Shown piece by piece: positions 8,615-17,416 of a stretch of DNA of 64,000 nt (positions within the stretch are counted from its first letter, which is position 1; every line of letters begins with the position of its first letter). The translations under genes and the position numbers were made by a program. The notes under the pieces were generated by a model. It was not told the origin of the DNA, made no database searches, and was given only the letters and a program-made list of their open reading frames with translations. The DNA lies in the NCBI RefSeq assembly GCF_012911845.1, contig NZ_JAAXCU010000020.1, forward strand, positions 1-64,000, given 5' to 3'. The DNA is from Bacillus sp. RO2 (GTDB lineage: Bacteria; Bacillota; Bacilli; Bacillales; Bacillaceae_I).

Positions 8615-9811
8615 TTATCCAATTCTTTTTATAAACAATACCTTCAGATAGTTCCCTTCCTTAAACTCCTTGATGGTCGCGAAGTCACTTGGCAGGGAGA
8701 ACTCCTCTACGATTTTGTATTTTACGTTATTTTCTTTAAATGCTTGGTCGATAAATCCTCTGAACTTGTCCATGCCGAATGTAGCGGCGTTGGTGGAAGC
8801 GACAATCATGCCGTTCTTTTCGGTAATGGCAATGGCATCGGATACTAAGCTTGTGTAGTCTTTCTCGGCTCTGAATGTGACCTTTTTTGAGCGAGCAAAA
8901 CTTGGTGGGTCCATAATGACGATATCAAATTTCAGGTTCTTCTTTTTCGCATATTTGAAGTAATGGAATACCTCTTCTACGAGAATCGATTGCGTTTTCT
9001 CGTCTATATTATTTACGTTGAATTGCTCGGTTGTTTTTGGCAGGCTGCGTTTGGCCAAGTCTACGCTTGTCGTTTTGACGGCACCGCCTAATGCTGCATA
9101 TACAGAGAAAGCTCCAGTGTAAGAGAAGGTGTTTAAGACCGTTTTCCCTTTGGCATATTTATCCCGGATGGTTTTTCTTACTTCCCGTTGATCAAGAAAC
9201 ACTCCTACCATCGCGCCATCGTTTAAATGCACCGCGAAGTTTACGCCGTTTTCTTTGATGATAAGAGGGGATGGCGCCCTTTCTCCTTTTACAAAATCAT
9301 CGTCTTCTACATACTGGCCGTCCGTGTTGAATCTTTTCTTTTCATAAATCCCTTTGTACTCGATTACTTCCTCGATGGCTTCAAGAATTTCCTTGCTGAA
9401 GGAGTAGATTCCTTTGCTGTACCAGTTGATCACTAGGTAGCCGTCAAAGTATTCAATGGTAAAGCCGCCAATTCCGTCGCCTTCTCCGTTAAAAAGGCGA
9501 AATGCTGTTGTGTCTTCTGCTTTCATAAGGGCAGAGCGTTTGTTTACAGCTTTTTGAAGGGCACATTTGAAGAAAGGGATGTCCATTTCTTCGTTGGGAT
9601 CTTTGCTGACAATCCAGCCGTATCCTTTGTTTTGGTTACCGTAGTAGCCTTTGCCGAGGAAGTTGTTTTGTTCGTCTACCAGTTTTACGAGTGTGCCCTC
9701 TTCTTTTAGCTCATTGCCATTGATGAGGGACTGCTTCGAGATAAGCGGGTAGCCGCTTTTATAGGGTTTAGCGTATTTATTTTTCACTTTCAGTGTTAGT
9801 TGCTGTCGCAT
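8615..9811 (-). CDS. Class I SAM-dependent rRNA methyltransferase (RlmI/YwbD-like)
   Basis: The product has an N-terminal PUA-like RNA-binding domain (about residues 1-85), a linker barrel and a Rossmann methyltransferase domain. That domain has SAM motif I TFSYTGAFSVYAALGG and catalytic motif IV DPPSF. This combination is typical of RlmI-type 23S rRNA m5C methyltransferases. The reading frame can open at a TTG at 9823, but the ATG at 9811 gives the normal family N-terminus (MRQQLTLKVK) and has a weak GGATG site, so I prefer it (398 residues). It stands alone. Confidence 0.88.
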   Translation of the reverse strand: MRQQLTLKVKNKYAKPYKSGYPLISKQSLINGNELKEEGTLVKLVDEQNNFLGKGYYGNQNKGYGWIVSKDPNEEMDIPFFKCALQKAVNKRSALMKAEDTTAFRLFNGEGDGIGGFTIEYFDGYLVINWYSKGIYSFSKEILEAIEEVIEYKGIYEKKRFNTDGQYVEDDDFVKGERAPSPLIIKENGVNFAVHLNDGAMVGVFLDQREVRKTIRDKYAKGKTVLNTFSYTGAFSVYAALGGAVKTTSVDLAKRSLPKTTEQFNVNNIDEKTQSILVEEVFHYFKYAKKKNLKFDIVIMDPPSFARSKKVTFRAEKDYTSLVSDAIAITEKNGMIVASTNAATFGMDKFRGFIDQAFKENNVKYKIVEEFSLPSDFATIKEFKEGNYLKVLFIKRIG

Positions 9812-10089
9812 GCTTTCATCCAATCTTTTTGGGTTTTTAGTGTGGTTGTATTATAACGCAATTGTGCGAGGAAGACGAATTGATGTTTTTTAAAACGTTG
9901 AAAATAAAAACACTTATATCTCCGCAGGTTTTCAGTAAAATCTCTTTGCAATTCTCCCTCCATGGATAGAAAGAGAGTCTAAACATACATACTCCACTGT
10001 ACTGATTGATTTGTTAAAATTCACCGATAAAACCAGCAGTGTAAAAAGTACTTAGTTAATTCATGTCTAGGGGGATGTCATGCGAAAAA

Positions 10090-10263
10090 TTAAGTTTTCT
10101 TTTGTTTATCTTTTCTGCTTTTAACAATAAGTACAGCAATGATAAAACATACAAAACCTATCGTTTTCATGATTATATGTCCTGCATTTCCCATATCATT
10201 TATGGTTAGGGAAAGTAAAATGGATCCGAGTAAAATAAATAGGATCGCAAACAACCACCTCAT
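10090..10263 (-). CDS. Small two-TM membrane protein
   Basis: Starting at the ATG at 10263 gives 57 residues with two hydrophobic helices (WLFAILFILLGSILLSL and IGFVCFIIAVLIV) and a lysine-rich tail. This start has AAGGGGGC at good spacing; the longer frame to 10344 lacks one. No family recognised. Standalone gene in a region of small membrane proteins. Confidence 0.6.
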   Translation of the reverse strand: MRWLFAILFILLGSILLSLTINDMGNAGHIIMKTIGFVCFIIAVLIVKSRKDKQKKT

Positions 10264-10457
10264 GAAAGAAGCCCCCTTTGAAAAATACATAGCGTTTGAT
10301 TTTTGTCGTTGTTGACTTAATAGACTTCCGAAAAAGATGATCATAGTTGTAATTCTGATGCAATAATTACTGTTTTAACTCTTCTAAATATTGGTCGTTT
10401 GCATTATTCCAAATATATCTCTTGGCCCAACATAAAATGTTCATAAAACTTCTCATA

Positions 10458-10466
10458 TGTTATAAT
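10458..10466 (+). promoter_or_regulatory. Extended -10 promoter element
   Basis: TGTTATAAT is an extended -10 (TGNTATAAT) located 31 bp before the start of the small membrane protein gene at 10498; the -35 match is poor. Confidence 0.55.
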
Positions 10467-10497
10467 TATCCAAACAAAAGAAGGGAGGTAGACCTCT

Positions 10498-10659
10498 ATG
10501 GACTTTTTTGATATTTTGCCACTTCTAGGTTTACTGTCTTATTTAATTCCAATAGTCCTAGTTTCTTGGTTTTTAATAACCTTTATAAAAATACAAAAAG
10601 AAAGAAACAGTATACTTAGAGACATTTCATTAAAGTTAGAATCAAATAAAAGTGATTGA
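10498..10659 (+). CDS. Small one-TM membrane protein (53 aa)
   Basis: ATG at 10498 follows a very strong AAGGGAGGT site and opens a 53-residue frame. One hydrophobic helix covers about residues 7-31 (LPLLGLLSYLIPIVLVSWFL), followed by a charged amphipathic tail rich in K, R and E. The frame ends at a TGA that runs into a hairpin with a T-rich tail. No family recognised. Promoter, ribosome site and terminator all agree, so it is probably real. Confidence 0.7.
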   Translation: MDFFDILPLLGLLSYLIPIVLVSWFLITFIKIQKERNSILRDISLKLESNKSD

Positions 10660-10690
10660 AAGGAAGAATGATACATTCTTTCTTATTTTA
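10657..10690 (+). terminator. Terminator of the 53-aa membrane protein gene
   Basis: AAAGGAAGAATG and CATTCTTTCTT pair across a three-base loop, followed by ATTTTA. Confidence 0.65.
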
Positions 10691-10850
10691 ATAGAAACAT
10701 AGATTGTGTTGCAATTTAGGTCAAATTTGTAGTGTATATCTATTTCGATAGATTATTTGAGAATTGTGGATGTTTCAATGTCTACTCCCCTTCGTTACTT
10801 TCCAGGAGGGATACACATTGTCACAGTCGCTCCTATTTAAATGAACAGCA

Positions 10851-10979
10851 TTAATCTGCATTTTTCTTTCTCTCTTCAAGAAGCTCTATGATTCTTTTGT
10901 TTTGATTTAATTGTTCTTTTAGTAGTCCTATGATTGTACCTATTCCTATAACAACTAAAACTAAAAGAATCCACAACAT
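10851..10979 (-). CDS. Small membrane-anchored coiled-coil peptide (42 aa)
   Basis: ATG at 10979 follows AAAAGGGGATG and opens a 42-residue frame. The N-terminal helix LWILLVLVVIGIGTIIGLL is hydrophobic, and the rest (KEQLNQNKRIIELLEERKK) has a heptad-like pattern suggesting a short coiled coil. It resembles the many one-TM small proteins of Bacillus. No function can be assigned. Confidence 0.6.
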   Translation of the reverse strand: MLWILLVLVVIGIGTIIGLLKEQLNQNKRIIELLEERKKNAD

Positions 10980-11062
10980 AAATTCATCCCCTTTTATAAC
11001 TGGTTTGCACCATAATTCAAGCATTTTTTATTACAGAAAAGCTCCCAGGTTCTTGAAGAAAG

Positions 11063-11389
11063 CTATTCTTTAGTAATTTTAATTTTTTTCGCAATGTACT
11101 GCCCTTCAAATACTTCTATCCATATTTTAACCACTTGATTTTCATCCAAATCTTTAATGCTACTTATTTTCCCTGATACTTTAGTATTCTTCGTAAAATA
11201 AATTTCAGGAGTAAACGGCTCCTCTTCTGGATATACTTTCGTAGGGTATAGGATAAATTTATTTTCTTCTAAGTTTCCTACTCTACCACGATGATCTGGT
11301 TTATTTACATACCAACCTGATAGGAAAGTCCCAACAACAACTAAGAATATGGAAAGCGAAATTAATTCTTTTTTCACTCTGTTTGTCAT
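11063..11389 (-). CDS. Membrane-anchored extracytoplasmic protein of unknown function
   Basis: From the ATG at 11389 the product is 108 residues. A short positive N-terminus precedes one hydrophobic helix (LISLSIFLVVVGTFLSGWYV), then about 80 residues of probably extracytoplasmic beta-rich domain ending in KKIKITKE. The frame also opens with a GTG at 11398, but that start is too close to the AAGGGAGA site. The pattern (KVSGKISSIKDL...VVKIWIEVFEGQYIAKKIKI) recalls small OB-like domains. No family assigned. Confidence 0.65.
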   Translation of the reverse strand: MTNRVKKELISLSIFLVVVGTFLSGWYVNKPDHRGRVGNLEENKFILYPTKVYPEEEPFTPEIYFTKNTKVSGKISSIKDLDENQVVKIWIEVFEGQYIAKKIKITKE

Positions 11390-11528
11390 CGCATTCACTC
11401 TCCCTTATTCTTGAAGTCTGCCCGATTCTTCAATATCCATTATTTACAATAATATCATGAAAAAGCTTTGCAAGAGATTAACTTGTCAGTTTTTCCTAGT
11501 TTTTTAAAATTATATTTTTGTGTTAATA

Positions 11529-11572
11529 CAAAAATAGCAGGTTAATTCACATTTGAATTAGACCTGCTATTT
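11529..11572. terminator. Stem-loop, possible terminator
   Basis: AAATAGCAGGT and ACCTGCTATTT pair perfectly around an AT-rich partly self-complementary middle. It stands in the gap between the 108-aa protein gene and the end of the GTPase gene. Confidence 0.6.
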
Positions 11573-11651
11573 AATGTGGTATTTATTATTTTTTCTTTAA
11601 AATTTTTCTAAATAACGGTAGGGCTTGGCGTGAATTATGGTAAGAGCGGGT

Positions 11652-11715
11652 AGGGTCAGGCACCTGCATTAGTTTGCTGTGGTTCTTTGGTTGTTTGTTT
11701 TAGGTGCCAGACCCT
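11652..11715. repeat. Inverted repeat of the GGGTCAGRC family
   Basis: AGGGTCAGGCACCT (11652-11665) and AGGTGCCAGACCCT (11702-11715) pair over 14 bases with one mismatch around a 36-base loop. It belongs to the same motif family as the GGGGTCAGACCCC palindromes elsewhere in the window and may also terminate the GTPase transcript. Confidence 0.6.
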
Positions 11716-11768
11716 TGCGTTACCTTTTGCTTTTTCACATATTTTAAACACTGTCACCAAGTTTTGTT

Positions 11769-14507
11769 CTAGTATGAAGGCAGCATTTCGTTTTCTTCGC
11801 ATGCTTTGACCATGAATTCGTATTGGAGTAGGCGTGCTTCGAATAGTTTCAGTGGGTCGTAGTAGCGTTCTGGGCTTGCTTTCATTTGTTCTAGTTTTTT
11901 GTTGGCGTTGTGGATGGCGCGTTCTGTGCCTTCCACTGTTTTGTTCAGTTCTGTGAATGGTGCTTCGTAGAACATGTTGACGTCGGCTTTCAGCGCTTTC
12001 TCGAATAGATCAAATTCAAGGAAGAATTTATCTACTACAGATTGTGCCACGTCTGTGAAGCGTTCGTTTTCAATGTATTTCTTATATTGAGTGAAAAGCA
12101 GTTGATTGCTTTGCTGCAAGGAACCGAACAGGCGGCCTGCTCCTTTTAACAGATACTGAGTGGTGTTTGGGCGGTTTAAGATGTTTTCCTTTTCCACTTC
12201 CACTCTGCTTAAGATTCTGTTGATATCACGACGCCAGTCTTCCATGACTTTAAAGTCGCAGTTTAGTTGCATTCTATCTTCCTTGTAAAGAGCATTGAAT
12301 GTTCCACTCATTTCATGCAAGTACTCTTGGCTGTCAATCAGTTCACGGTTGGATGTATCGAGCCATAATTGAAGTTCCTGACGCAAACGAGGTAACAGGT
12401 CGGAATGCATATAAGTGCGAATCGTTTCATTCATACGCTCATTCAGCTCGAGATGCAAAGTTTTAAAGTTACTGTCTTCCTTTACATAGCTAGAGCACTC
12501 TCTTAGCAGACGAGGTATGGTTTTTGTTGCTTCTCGTTTCATCTCAATCGTCACAGCACGGTAATTTTCAGAAATACTACGGATTTTCTCTGATTCCGCA
12601 TCATGTAGGTGATTAATGAAACCACTTAGCCTGCTTAGAATATCTTCATTGAACTCCACTGTGTTTGTCAGGTTATCTTCCATCGCAATGCGGCTATCCA
12701 GCAATTCTGTTAAAGTTGAACGAATCAGTTGCAACAGCTTGGTCGCACGGCGTTCTTCCACTGCTTTTGCACGCAGCTTGAAGTTGGCCTCCATGAAAGT
12801 TGCCAACCCTTGGTGCTGCTTGCTTGCAGAACGGAGGGAAGAGTATGGGAATACTCTCGCATCTGGGAAAAATTCATTGATGCGGTGTTTTGCTTCTTCT
12901 ACAATCTGTGTTGCTTCTGCTTCGTGGAAAGCCGTATCCATTTTGTTGATGACAAAATGTACAGGTACTTCCGGCGCGCGTTCTTTAATTTTCACCAATA
13001 CTTTCAATTCATCTTCTGTAAAAGGTGTTTGCGCGTCTAAAATGTATAATAGTCCGTCTGATAACGGGATGTATTTCATTGTTTCATTGTTCTCAATCTC
13101 ATCCACACTGAATTCCGGTGTGCTGATCAGCGAGTACTCTTCGTCTTCTAGAAACTGTGATGGCCATTTAAGGTCGATCAAGGACCCTTGTTGATGCTCG
13201 CTAATATCTCCCAGGGCGGATGTACCTTTTATGGAAACCTCATTCATCTCTGCAATATCTCCGTTGGAAGAAACAAATACCGGAACCGTTTCATCTCCAA
13301 GAAGCTTCTCTCCAATAATGGAATTGATGAAGGAAGTTTTCCCATTCTGAACGGTACCTGTAACAACTAAATGTTTTCTGTTTAGATTGCTAAGTTGAGA
13401 GAATAGCCATTTCTTTTGATGTGCGACTTCGAGGTGGTTGTCCTTTGCCCAATTAATTAGTGTCTTAAACAGCTCGACCGTATAATTCAATTGAATGCTG
13501 TCATGTTCATAATGGAAGATTCTATTTTCTGCATCCGCTAAAACATGCGCAGGTAATGCTGTTGGAAATACTTCATTCCAAGACATGACCGCAGCTGAAG
13601 CAAACAAGGATTTTGACCTATTGGATACCTTCAGCCAGTTTCCAAGTAGATCCGGGACAATGCCTTGCAGTTCTTTAATCAGATATTCGCCTTCAATAAG
13701 AGATAAATAAGTTCGTTGGTGCAGCTCCTCCACTTTCGTCCAAGAAACTTCCGAGTCTCTATCTAAGGCCATGAACAGGCTGTTTGCAGTCTTCACCCAT
13801 TCCAAATACATTGGGTGATTTTCATAGCTGTTCCATAAAGCAGCCGTAATATCTTCAAATTTCCGTTGATTAATCTCTAGCAACCTCAACAGAACCTCTT
13901 GAAAATAATCAGGTGTAAATTCTCTCGTATATCCAATTTCTATATAATGCTTCAAGCAATCGTACCATGCTTCCGAACCTGTTCTTAAAGCTTCATGAAC
14001 AGCCAATACTACTGCATGTTGACTGTCTTCTTGCTCTTCATAAAAAGTACGAGCCGTTTGTGTGACATGCGGATAATCTGGATCAATCGCAATGGCTTTT
14101 TTAATATTTTTATAGGCATTCTCCAGTTTTTCACGCTGTATATATAACGTAAATAGCTGAAGTGCTACTTCTATTTTGAGTGTTTTATTATCTGTATTAA
14201 TATTAGCGTAAATATCTTCTGCTTCTACTAGCATTCCAAGGTCATAGTAAGCGTCTGCAATATTTTTCTTTGCCCAAGGCTCCATTTCGTTGTGAACATT
14301 CTCCCACTTATAGATGGCACTCTCATAATCCTTGCTGTGAAAATATACTTCTCCTTGCGCATAGCGGATAAACGAGAGATCAGACACTTCATTGTTCTGC
14401 TCTGCCAGGAATGCTTCTCCAAGCACTTGCACCGGATGCTTTGTTTCCACATCCAGCATAAAGGTTTCAAAATACGTCTTACTTATCAATTTGTTTTCCT
14501 GTGTCAT
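11769..14507 (-). CDS. TPR-dynamin-like GTPase
   Basis: The 912-residue protein begins with about 380 residues of helical TPR-like repeats, followed by a GTPase domain and a long helical stalk of about 370 residues. The GTPase domain has a P-loop GTVQNGKTSF (384-393) and G4 NKMD (521-524). The G3 motif, normally DTPG, reads STPE (462-465), so the usual aspartate and glycine are missing. The layout suggests a bacterial dynamin-like protein acting on membranes, with the TPR part recruiting partners. I start at ATG 14507, preceded by GGAGGG; the frame extends to a TTG at 14522 that overlaps that site. Single gene, flanked by inverted repeats. Confidence 0.8.
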   Translation of the reverse strand: MTQENKLISKTYFETFMLDVETKHPVQVLGEAFLAEQNNEVSDLSFIRYAQGEVYFHSKDYESAIYKWENVHNEMEPWAKKNIADAYYDLGMLVEAEDIYANINTDNKTLKIEVALQLFTLYIQREKLENAYKNIKKAIAIDPDYPHVTQTARTFYEEQEDSQHAVVLAVHEALRTGSEAWYDCLKHYIEIGYTREFTPDYFQEVLLRLLEINQRKFEDITAALWNSYENHPMYLEWVKTANSLFMALDRDSEVSWTKVEELHQRTYLSLIEGEYLIKELQGIVPDLLGNWLKVSNRSKSLFASAAVMSWNEVFPTALPAHVLADAENRIFHYEHDSIQLNYTVELFKTLINWAKDNHLEVAHQKKWLFSQLSNLNRKHLVVTGTVQNGKTSFINSIIGEKLLGDETVPVFVSSNGDIAEMNEVSIKGTSALGDISEHQQGSLIDLKWPSQFLEDEEYSLISTPEFSVDEIENNETMKYIPLSDGLLYILDAQTPFTEDELKVLVKIKERAPEVPVHFVINKMDTAFHEAEATQIVEEAKHRINEFFPDARVFPYSSLRSASKQHQGLATFMEANFKLRAKAVEERRATKLLQLIRSTLTELLDSRIAMEDNLTNTVEFNEDILSRLSGFINHLHDAESEKIRSISENYRAVTIEMKREATKTIPRLLRECSSYVKEDSNFKTLHLELNERMNETIRTYMHSDLLPRLRQELQLWLDTSNRELIDSQEYLHEMSGTFNALYKEDRMQLNCDFKVMEDWRRDINRILSRVEVEKENILNRPNTTQYLLKGAGRLFGSLQQSNQLLFTQYKKYIENERFTDVAQSVVDKFFLEFDLFEKALKADVNMFYEAPFTELNKTVEGTERAIHNANKKLEQMKASPERYYDPLKLFEARLLQYEFMVKACEENEMLPSY

Positions 14508-14708
14508 TTTACCCTCCACCAATCATTTCACATTATTTTCTTAATTAAAATGATCTAGTAACTTCGTCTCTTGTATCTATTATTGTTTTCCTGCTATATA
14601 GTTCGATTACCATTTAAATTTTAGGACCATTCTATTCTATACCCTTTTTACTGCAGCTATAACTATTTTAGATAATTATTGTTCCCATACTATCATATTT
14701 CCCGGGAA

Positions 14709-14737
14709 TAAAAAAAGAGCCTAAACGTATAGGCCCT
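14709..14737 (-). terminator. Terminator of the small membrane protein operon
   Basis: On the minus strand GGGCCTA and TAGGCTC pair around a six-base loop, followed by seven T. Confidence 0.75.
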
Positions 14738-14739
14738 TC

Positions 14740-14853
14740 CTACTTTTGACGCTCTTTTTTTATCTCGTTTCTAATATAAACCCACATGATGATATAGGTA
14801 GAAAACAGTAAGAGTAAAAACATTGGTACAGACAATACATCGCGTATAATCAC
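14740..14853 (-). CDS. Small one-TM peptide (37 aa)
   Basis: GTG at 14853, with AGAGGTG upstream, opens a 37-residue frame. The hydrophobic helix VPMFLLLLFSTYIIMWVYI is followed by a charged tail (RNEIKKERQK). It begins 17 bp after the end of the CBO0543-family gene and ends at a terminator, so it is the likely second gene of that operon. No family assigned. Confidence 0.5.
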   Translation of the reverse strand: MIIRDVLSVPMFLLLLFSTYIIMWVYIRNEIKKERQK

Positions 14854-14870
14854 GAATTAAACACCTCTTA

Positions 14871-15386
14871 TTACTTAAGACTTTCCAAAGGAACTGGGAA
14901 CATGAACACAAATAGTATCCCCAATACAATCGAAACTAATAATGCTTTGACAGGATTTTTGTCATGCATTCTTAAGATAAGAAATAAAACCAAGTTTAGT
15001 ATAATGTTGTACCCGTTATTCCAACCATTATCATATACATACATACCTCTTAAGGAAAACAACCACTCTAAAGCAGTATAAAAGGCTACCCATGCTGCTA
15101 AATAAGTGAACTGATTGCGTTTTTGCCTAGGAAAACGCTGCAAGAAGATAATAAGGCCTACCGGCACGATGAAAAATGTAAAGGCCAAATTGATGAACGT
15201 GTGGTTCAACCAGTCTAGCGTTACACCCCGAAATGCCCATAACGTATGATTAAAATAGATCATATTATGCGTCATATTAATGACAATAAAAAACAATACA
15301 GTAGGATAATGCTTCCTCCAATTTGCCCAATCAATGAACCGGTACGCAAACAAAATCCAAACGACAATGACCAATAATAAATACAT
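14871..15386 (-). CDS. CBO0543-family integral membrane protein
   Basis: The 171-residue protein has about five hydrophobic helices separated by short polar loops. The family signature region is the DWANWRKHYPTVLFF stretch and the THNMIYFNHTLWAF loop. Such proteins are common and often multi-copy in Bacillaceae, and are sometimes found near germination genes. No activity is known. A small one-TM peptide gene follows closely. Confidence 0.75.
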   Translation of the reverse strand: MYLLLVIVVWILFAYRFIDWANWRKHYPTVLFFIVINMTHNMIYFNHTLWAFRGVTLDWLNHTFINLAFTFFIVPVGLIIFLQRFPRQKRNQFTYLAAWVAFYTALEWLFSLRGMYVYDNGWNNGYNIILNLVLFLILRMHDKNPVKALLVSIVLGILFVFMFPVPLESLK

Positions 15387-15476
15387 AGACTCCTACTCCC
15401 GTCTTTAGTTCTCTTTTATTAGTTATGGTCATTTCAGTTGGAATCTATTCTTTTATCTGTAAAATGCATAGATAAA

Positions 15477-15502
15477 AAGGCCGCTAATTTCATAGCGGCC
15501 TT
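15477..15502. terminator. Terminator of the ParM operon
   Basis: AAGGCCGCTA and TAGCGGCCTT pair perfectly around a six-base loop just past the stop codon of the ParR-like gene. Confidence 0.85.
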
Positions 15503-15511
15503 ACTGGTCAA

Positions 15512-16084
15512 TCACTTATTCATATGTGAAAGAAAATCTCCCAATAGCTTATCCACATCTTCCACATCCAACTCTTCTTCTTCTTCCGTTGACGCCTGCT
15601 CTTGGAGAGCTGCATCCCAATCGAAAGTGTCTAAGTCGTCATCCTTTAACACGTGAGGATTGACCTTTTCATCGGTTTCTTCAGCAGATTTGTACGGCTT
15701 TTCCTCCTGAAGGTACAAGGCTTGGTCAATATCAGTGGAATTGCTGTTCATCGCAGCCAGAATACTTGTTGCCCGAACAGGATCTGAAAGCAATTGATAG
15801 ACGATATTGCCGAGCAATGCTTCCGAATGTTGATGCTTCAACCAATCCCTTTGTGTTTTAGATAAAGATTTTGGAAGTGGGATAGAGATTGTCTCTTTTT
15901 CCCGAGCATGTGAACTTGTCACACCTTGGAGAACAAATTCCGCTATTTTACTAGAAAAATTCCTTCTTTCCGTCTCTTTAAGACGCTGCAAATGCTTTAT
16001 TAGATGGTCTGGCGTATCAGAGGGGATACGGAAAGAAATTGCTTGTCCCCTCTGAATTCCCTGACTCGAACTGGTATTCTTCAT
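15512..16084 (-). CDS. ParR-like DNA-binding adaptor of an actin-type segregation system
   Basis: The 190-residue protein has an N-terminal strand-helix-helix segment (QAISFRIPSDTPDHLIKHL followed by a second helix) consistent with a ribbon-helix-helix fold. A second basic helical region runs from about 65 to 110, and the C-terminal 60 residues are very acidic (EEEEELDVEDVDKLL). In type II partition systems the RHH domain of ParR binds the centromere and an acidic tail contacts ParM filaments; the tail here fits that role. It lies 13 bp after the ParM-like gene in the same operon and before a strong terminator. Assignment is by architecture and position, not by a family motif. Confidence 0.65.
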   Translation of the reverse strand: MKNTSSSQGIQRGQAISFRIPSDTPDHLIKHLQRLKETERRNFSSKIAEFVLQGVTSSHAREKETISIPLPKSLSKTQRDWLKHQHSEALLGNIVYQLLSDPVRATSILAAMNSNSTDIDQALYLQEEKPYKSAEETDEKVNPHVLKDDDLDTFDWDAALQEQASTEEEEELDVEDVDKLLGDFLSHMNK

Positions 16085-16097
16085 CCAATCACCTTAT

Positions 16098-17276
16098 TTA
16101 CGCTTTCACAGGTTTTTGTTCTTTTGACTCTTTCTCTTTACCTGTTTTCTTTACATAGTCAGCAATCAGTTTGTAGTAGGCATTTGCCATCATCCAGATG
16201 CTTTCCTTTTCATCTTCAAAGAAATCGATGTTGTAGCCATCTAAATTGTTGTTTAGTGTTTTCAAGTATTCTTTCAACACTGTGGAACCACCGCCGACAA
16301 AATAGCAGATCTCTGTCTGGGAGTTTTTCTGCCAAATATTTCTCAACAGACGGTATTGTTTTTTAGCTAAGTCTAATAAAATGCGGTCCGTGATATCATG
16401 CACACTCGTTCTGCTTCCGCGTACCATGATGTGGTTGCGGTCATTCTTTTTCGTAATGATTTCCACCACATCTCTTCTGCTATCAAGCTCAATGCCATGC
16501 TTGGAACGGATTTCTTCACGGATTTGCTCAAGTGCTTCAGATACTCCAAGGTTGAAGCCTTGTGCTTTATCATCATCGACATTTCGGTTCTTGATAACAG
16601 CTATATCCGTGGAAAGACCGCCGATATCTTGGATAAGGATGCGCTTGTCGATCAAGTCTTTATTAATTATGTTGCCGTTGTTATCTAATACAAGGTTAAT
16701 GTATGCTGCAAAGCCCTCTGGATAAACCTTGATTTCATCAAATTTAATATTAACTTTGATACCTTGGTATTTAGGTGTAATTAAGAATTCCACCTGATGA
16801 ACAGAACCTAGCAATTTGGAACGGTAACCCGCATCCTTGCCTTCTTTCACTTCTCTTAGTGGAAGTCCTGTTCCTAATGTGTAGTTTGCATCTACTACAT
16901 TCTTATTACGAGGGAATGTTTTTTCATTTTGCGCACTTACAGCATCCAAAGCTAAAGTAGCAAATAGCATAACTAATGTTTGGTCTTCTTCGGACTTGCT
17001 GCTCCCTGGATCTAGTTCTGTCGCATTGTTGCTTTTTGTTGCGAGATTTCCAATTCGATAAATAGCGTTATTGTCCATCAGGGCAGGGGAGTGAACGCGT
17101 ACATGGATACCATCTAGTGGATCCTTGCTGTCTAACTCTTCAATCCCAATTACTGGGCGATCTTCAATATCTCTAGCAATAACATTTGGAATGTTTAATT
17201 CTGAATCCAATTTTCCAAATATAGCTTTAATAGAATCATTACCTACGTCAACTGCTGCAATTCTCGAATAAGTCAT
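16098..17276 (-). CDS. parM: ParM/StbA-family actin-like ATPase
   Basis: The 392-residue protein has the actin-like fold motifs. These are phosphate-1 AAVDVGNDSIKAIFG at the N-terminus, phosphate-2 ILIQDIGGLSTDIAVI in the middle and the adenosine motif YFVGGGSTVLKEYL near the C-terminus. ParM forms ATP-driven filaments that push plasmid copies apart when bound by ParR on the centromere. Length is longer than R1 ParM (320) and close to the Alp/pXO-type Bacillus proteins. The lysine-rich C-terminal tail is unusual. It is the first gene of a two-gene operon; a 167-bp iteron region lies 140 bp upstream. Genes on both sides look chromosomal. Confidence 0.88.
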   Translation of the reverse strand: MTYSRIAAVDVGNDSIKAIFGKLDSELNIPNVIARDIEDRPVIGIEELDSKDPLDGIHVRVHSPALMDNNAIYRIGNLATKSNNATELDPGSSKSEEDQTLVMLFATLALDAVSAQNEKTFPRNKNVVDANYTLGTGLPLREVKEGKDAGYRSKLLGSVHQVEFLITPKYQGIKVNIKFDEIKVYPEGFAAYINLVLDNNGNIINKDLIDKRILIQDIGGLSTDIAVIKNRNVDDDKAQGFNLGVSEALEQIREEIRSKHGIELDSRRDVVEIITKKNDRNHIMVRGSRTSVHDITDRILLDLAKKQYRLLRNIWQKNSQTEICYFVGGGSTVLKEYLKTLNNNLDGYNIDFFEDEKESIWMMANAYYKLIADYVKKTGKEKESKEQKPVKA

Positions 17277-17416
17277 TGTTCATCTTCCTTTCTTTTCCTC
17301 ATTACAATATTTGTTTCCTATAGAAGAAAATAAATCTAGTAGTTATAAGTTAAGCGTACAGAAAGTTTCTCTACTATTCAATCATTCTGGAGAAAAGTAA
17401 TGAAAGTGTAAAAAAT

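Noticed and set aside
10080-10124. 14-codon frame MRKIKFSFVYLFCF after GGGGG
   Set aside because: Too short, overlaps the end of the opposite-strand small membrane gene, and no terminator or conservation evidence.
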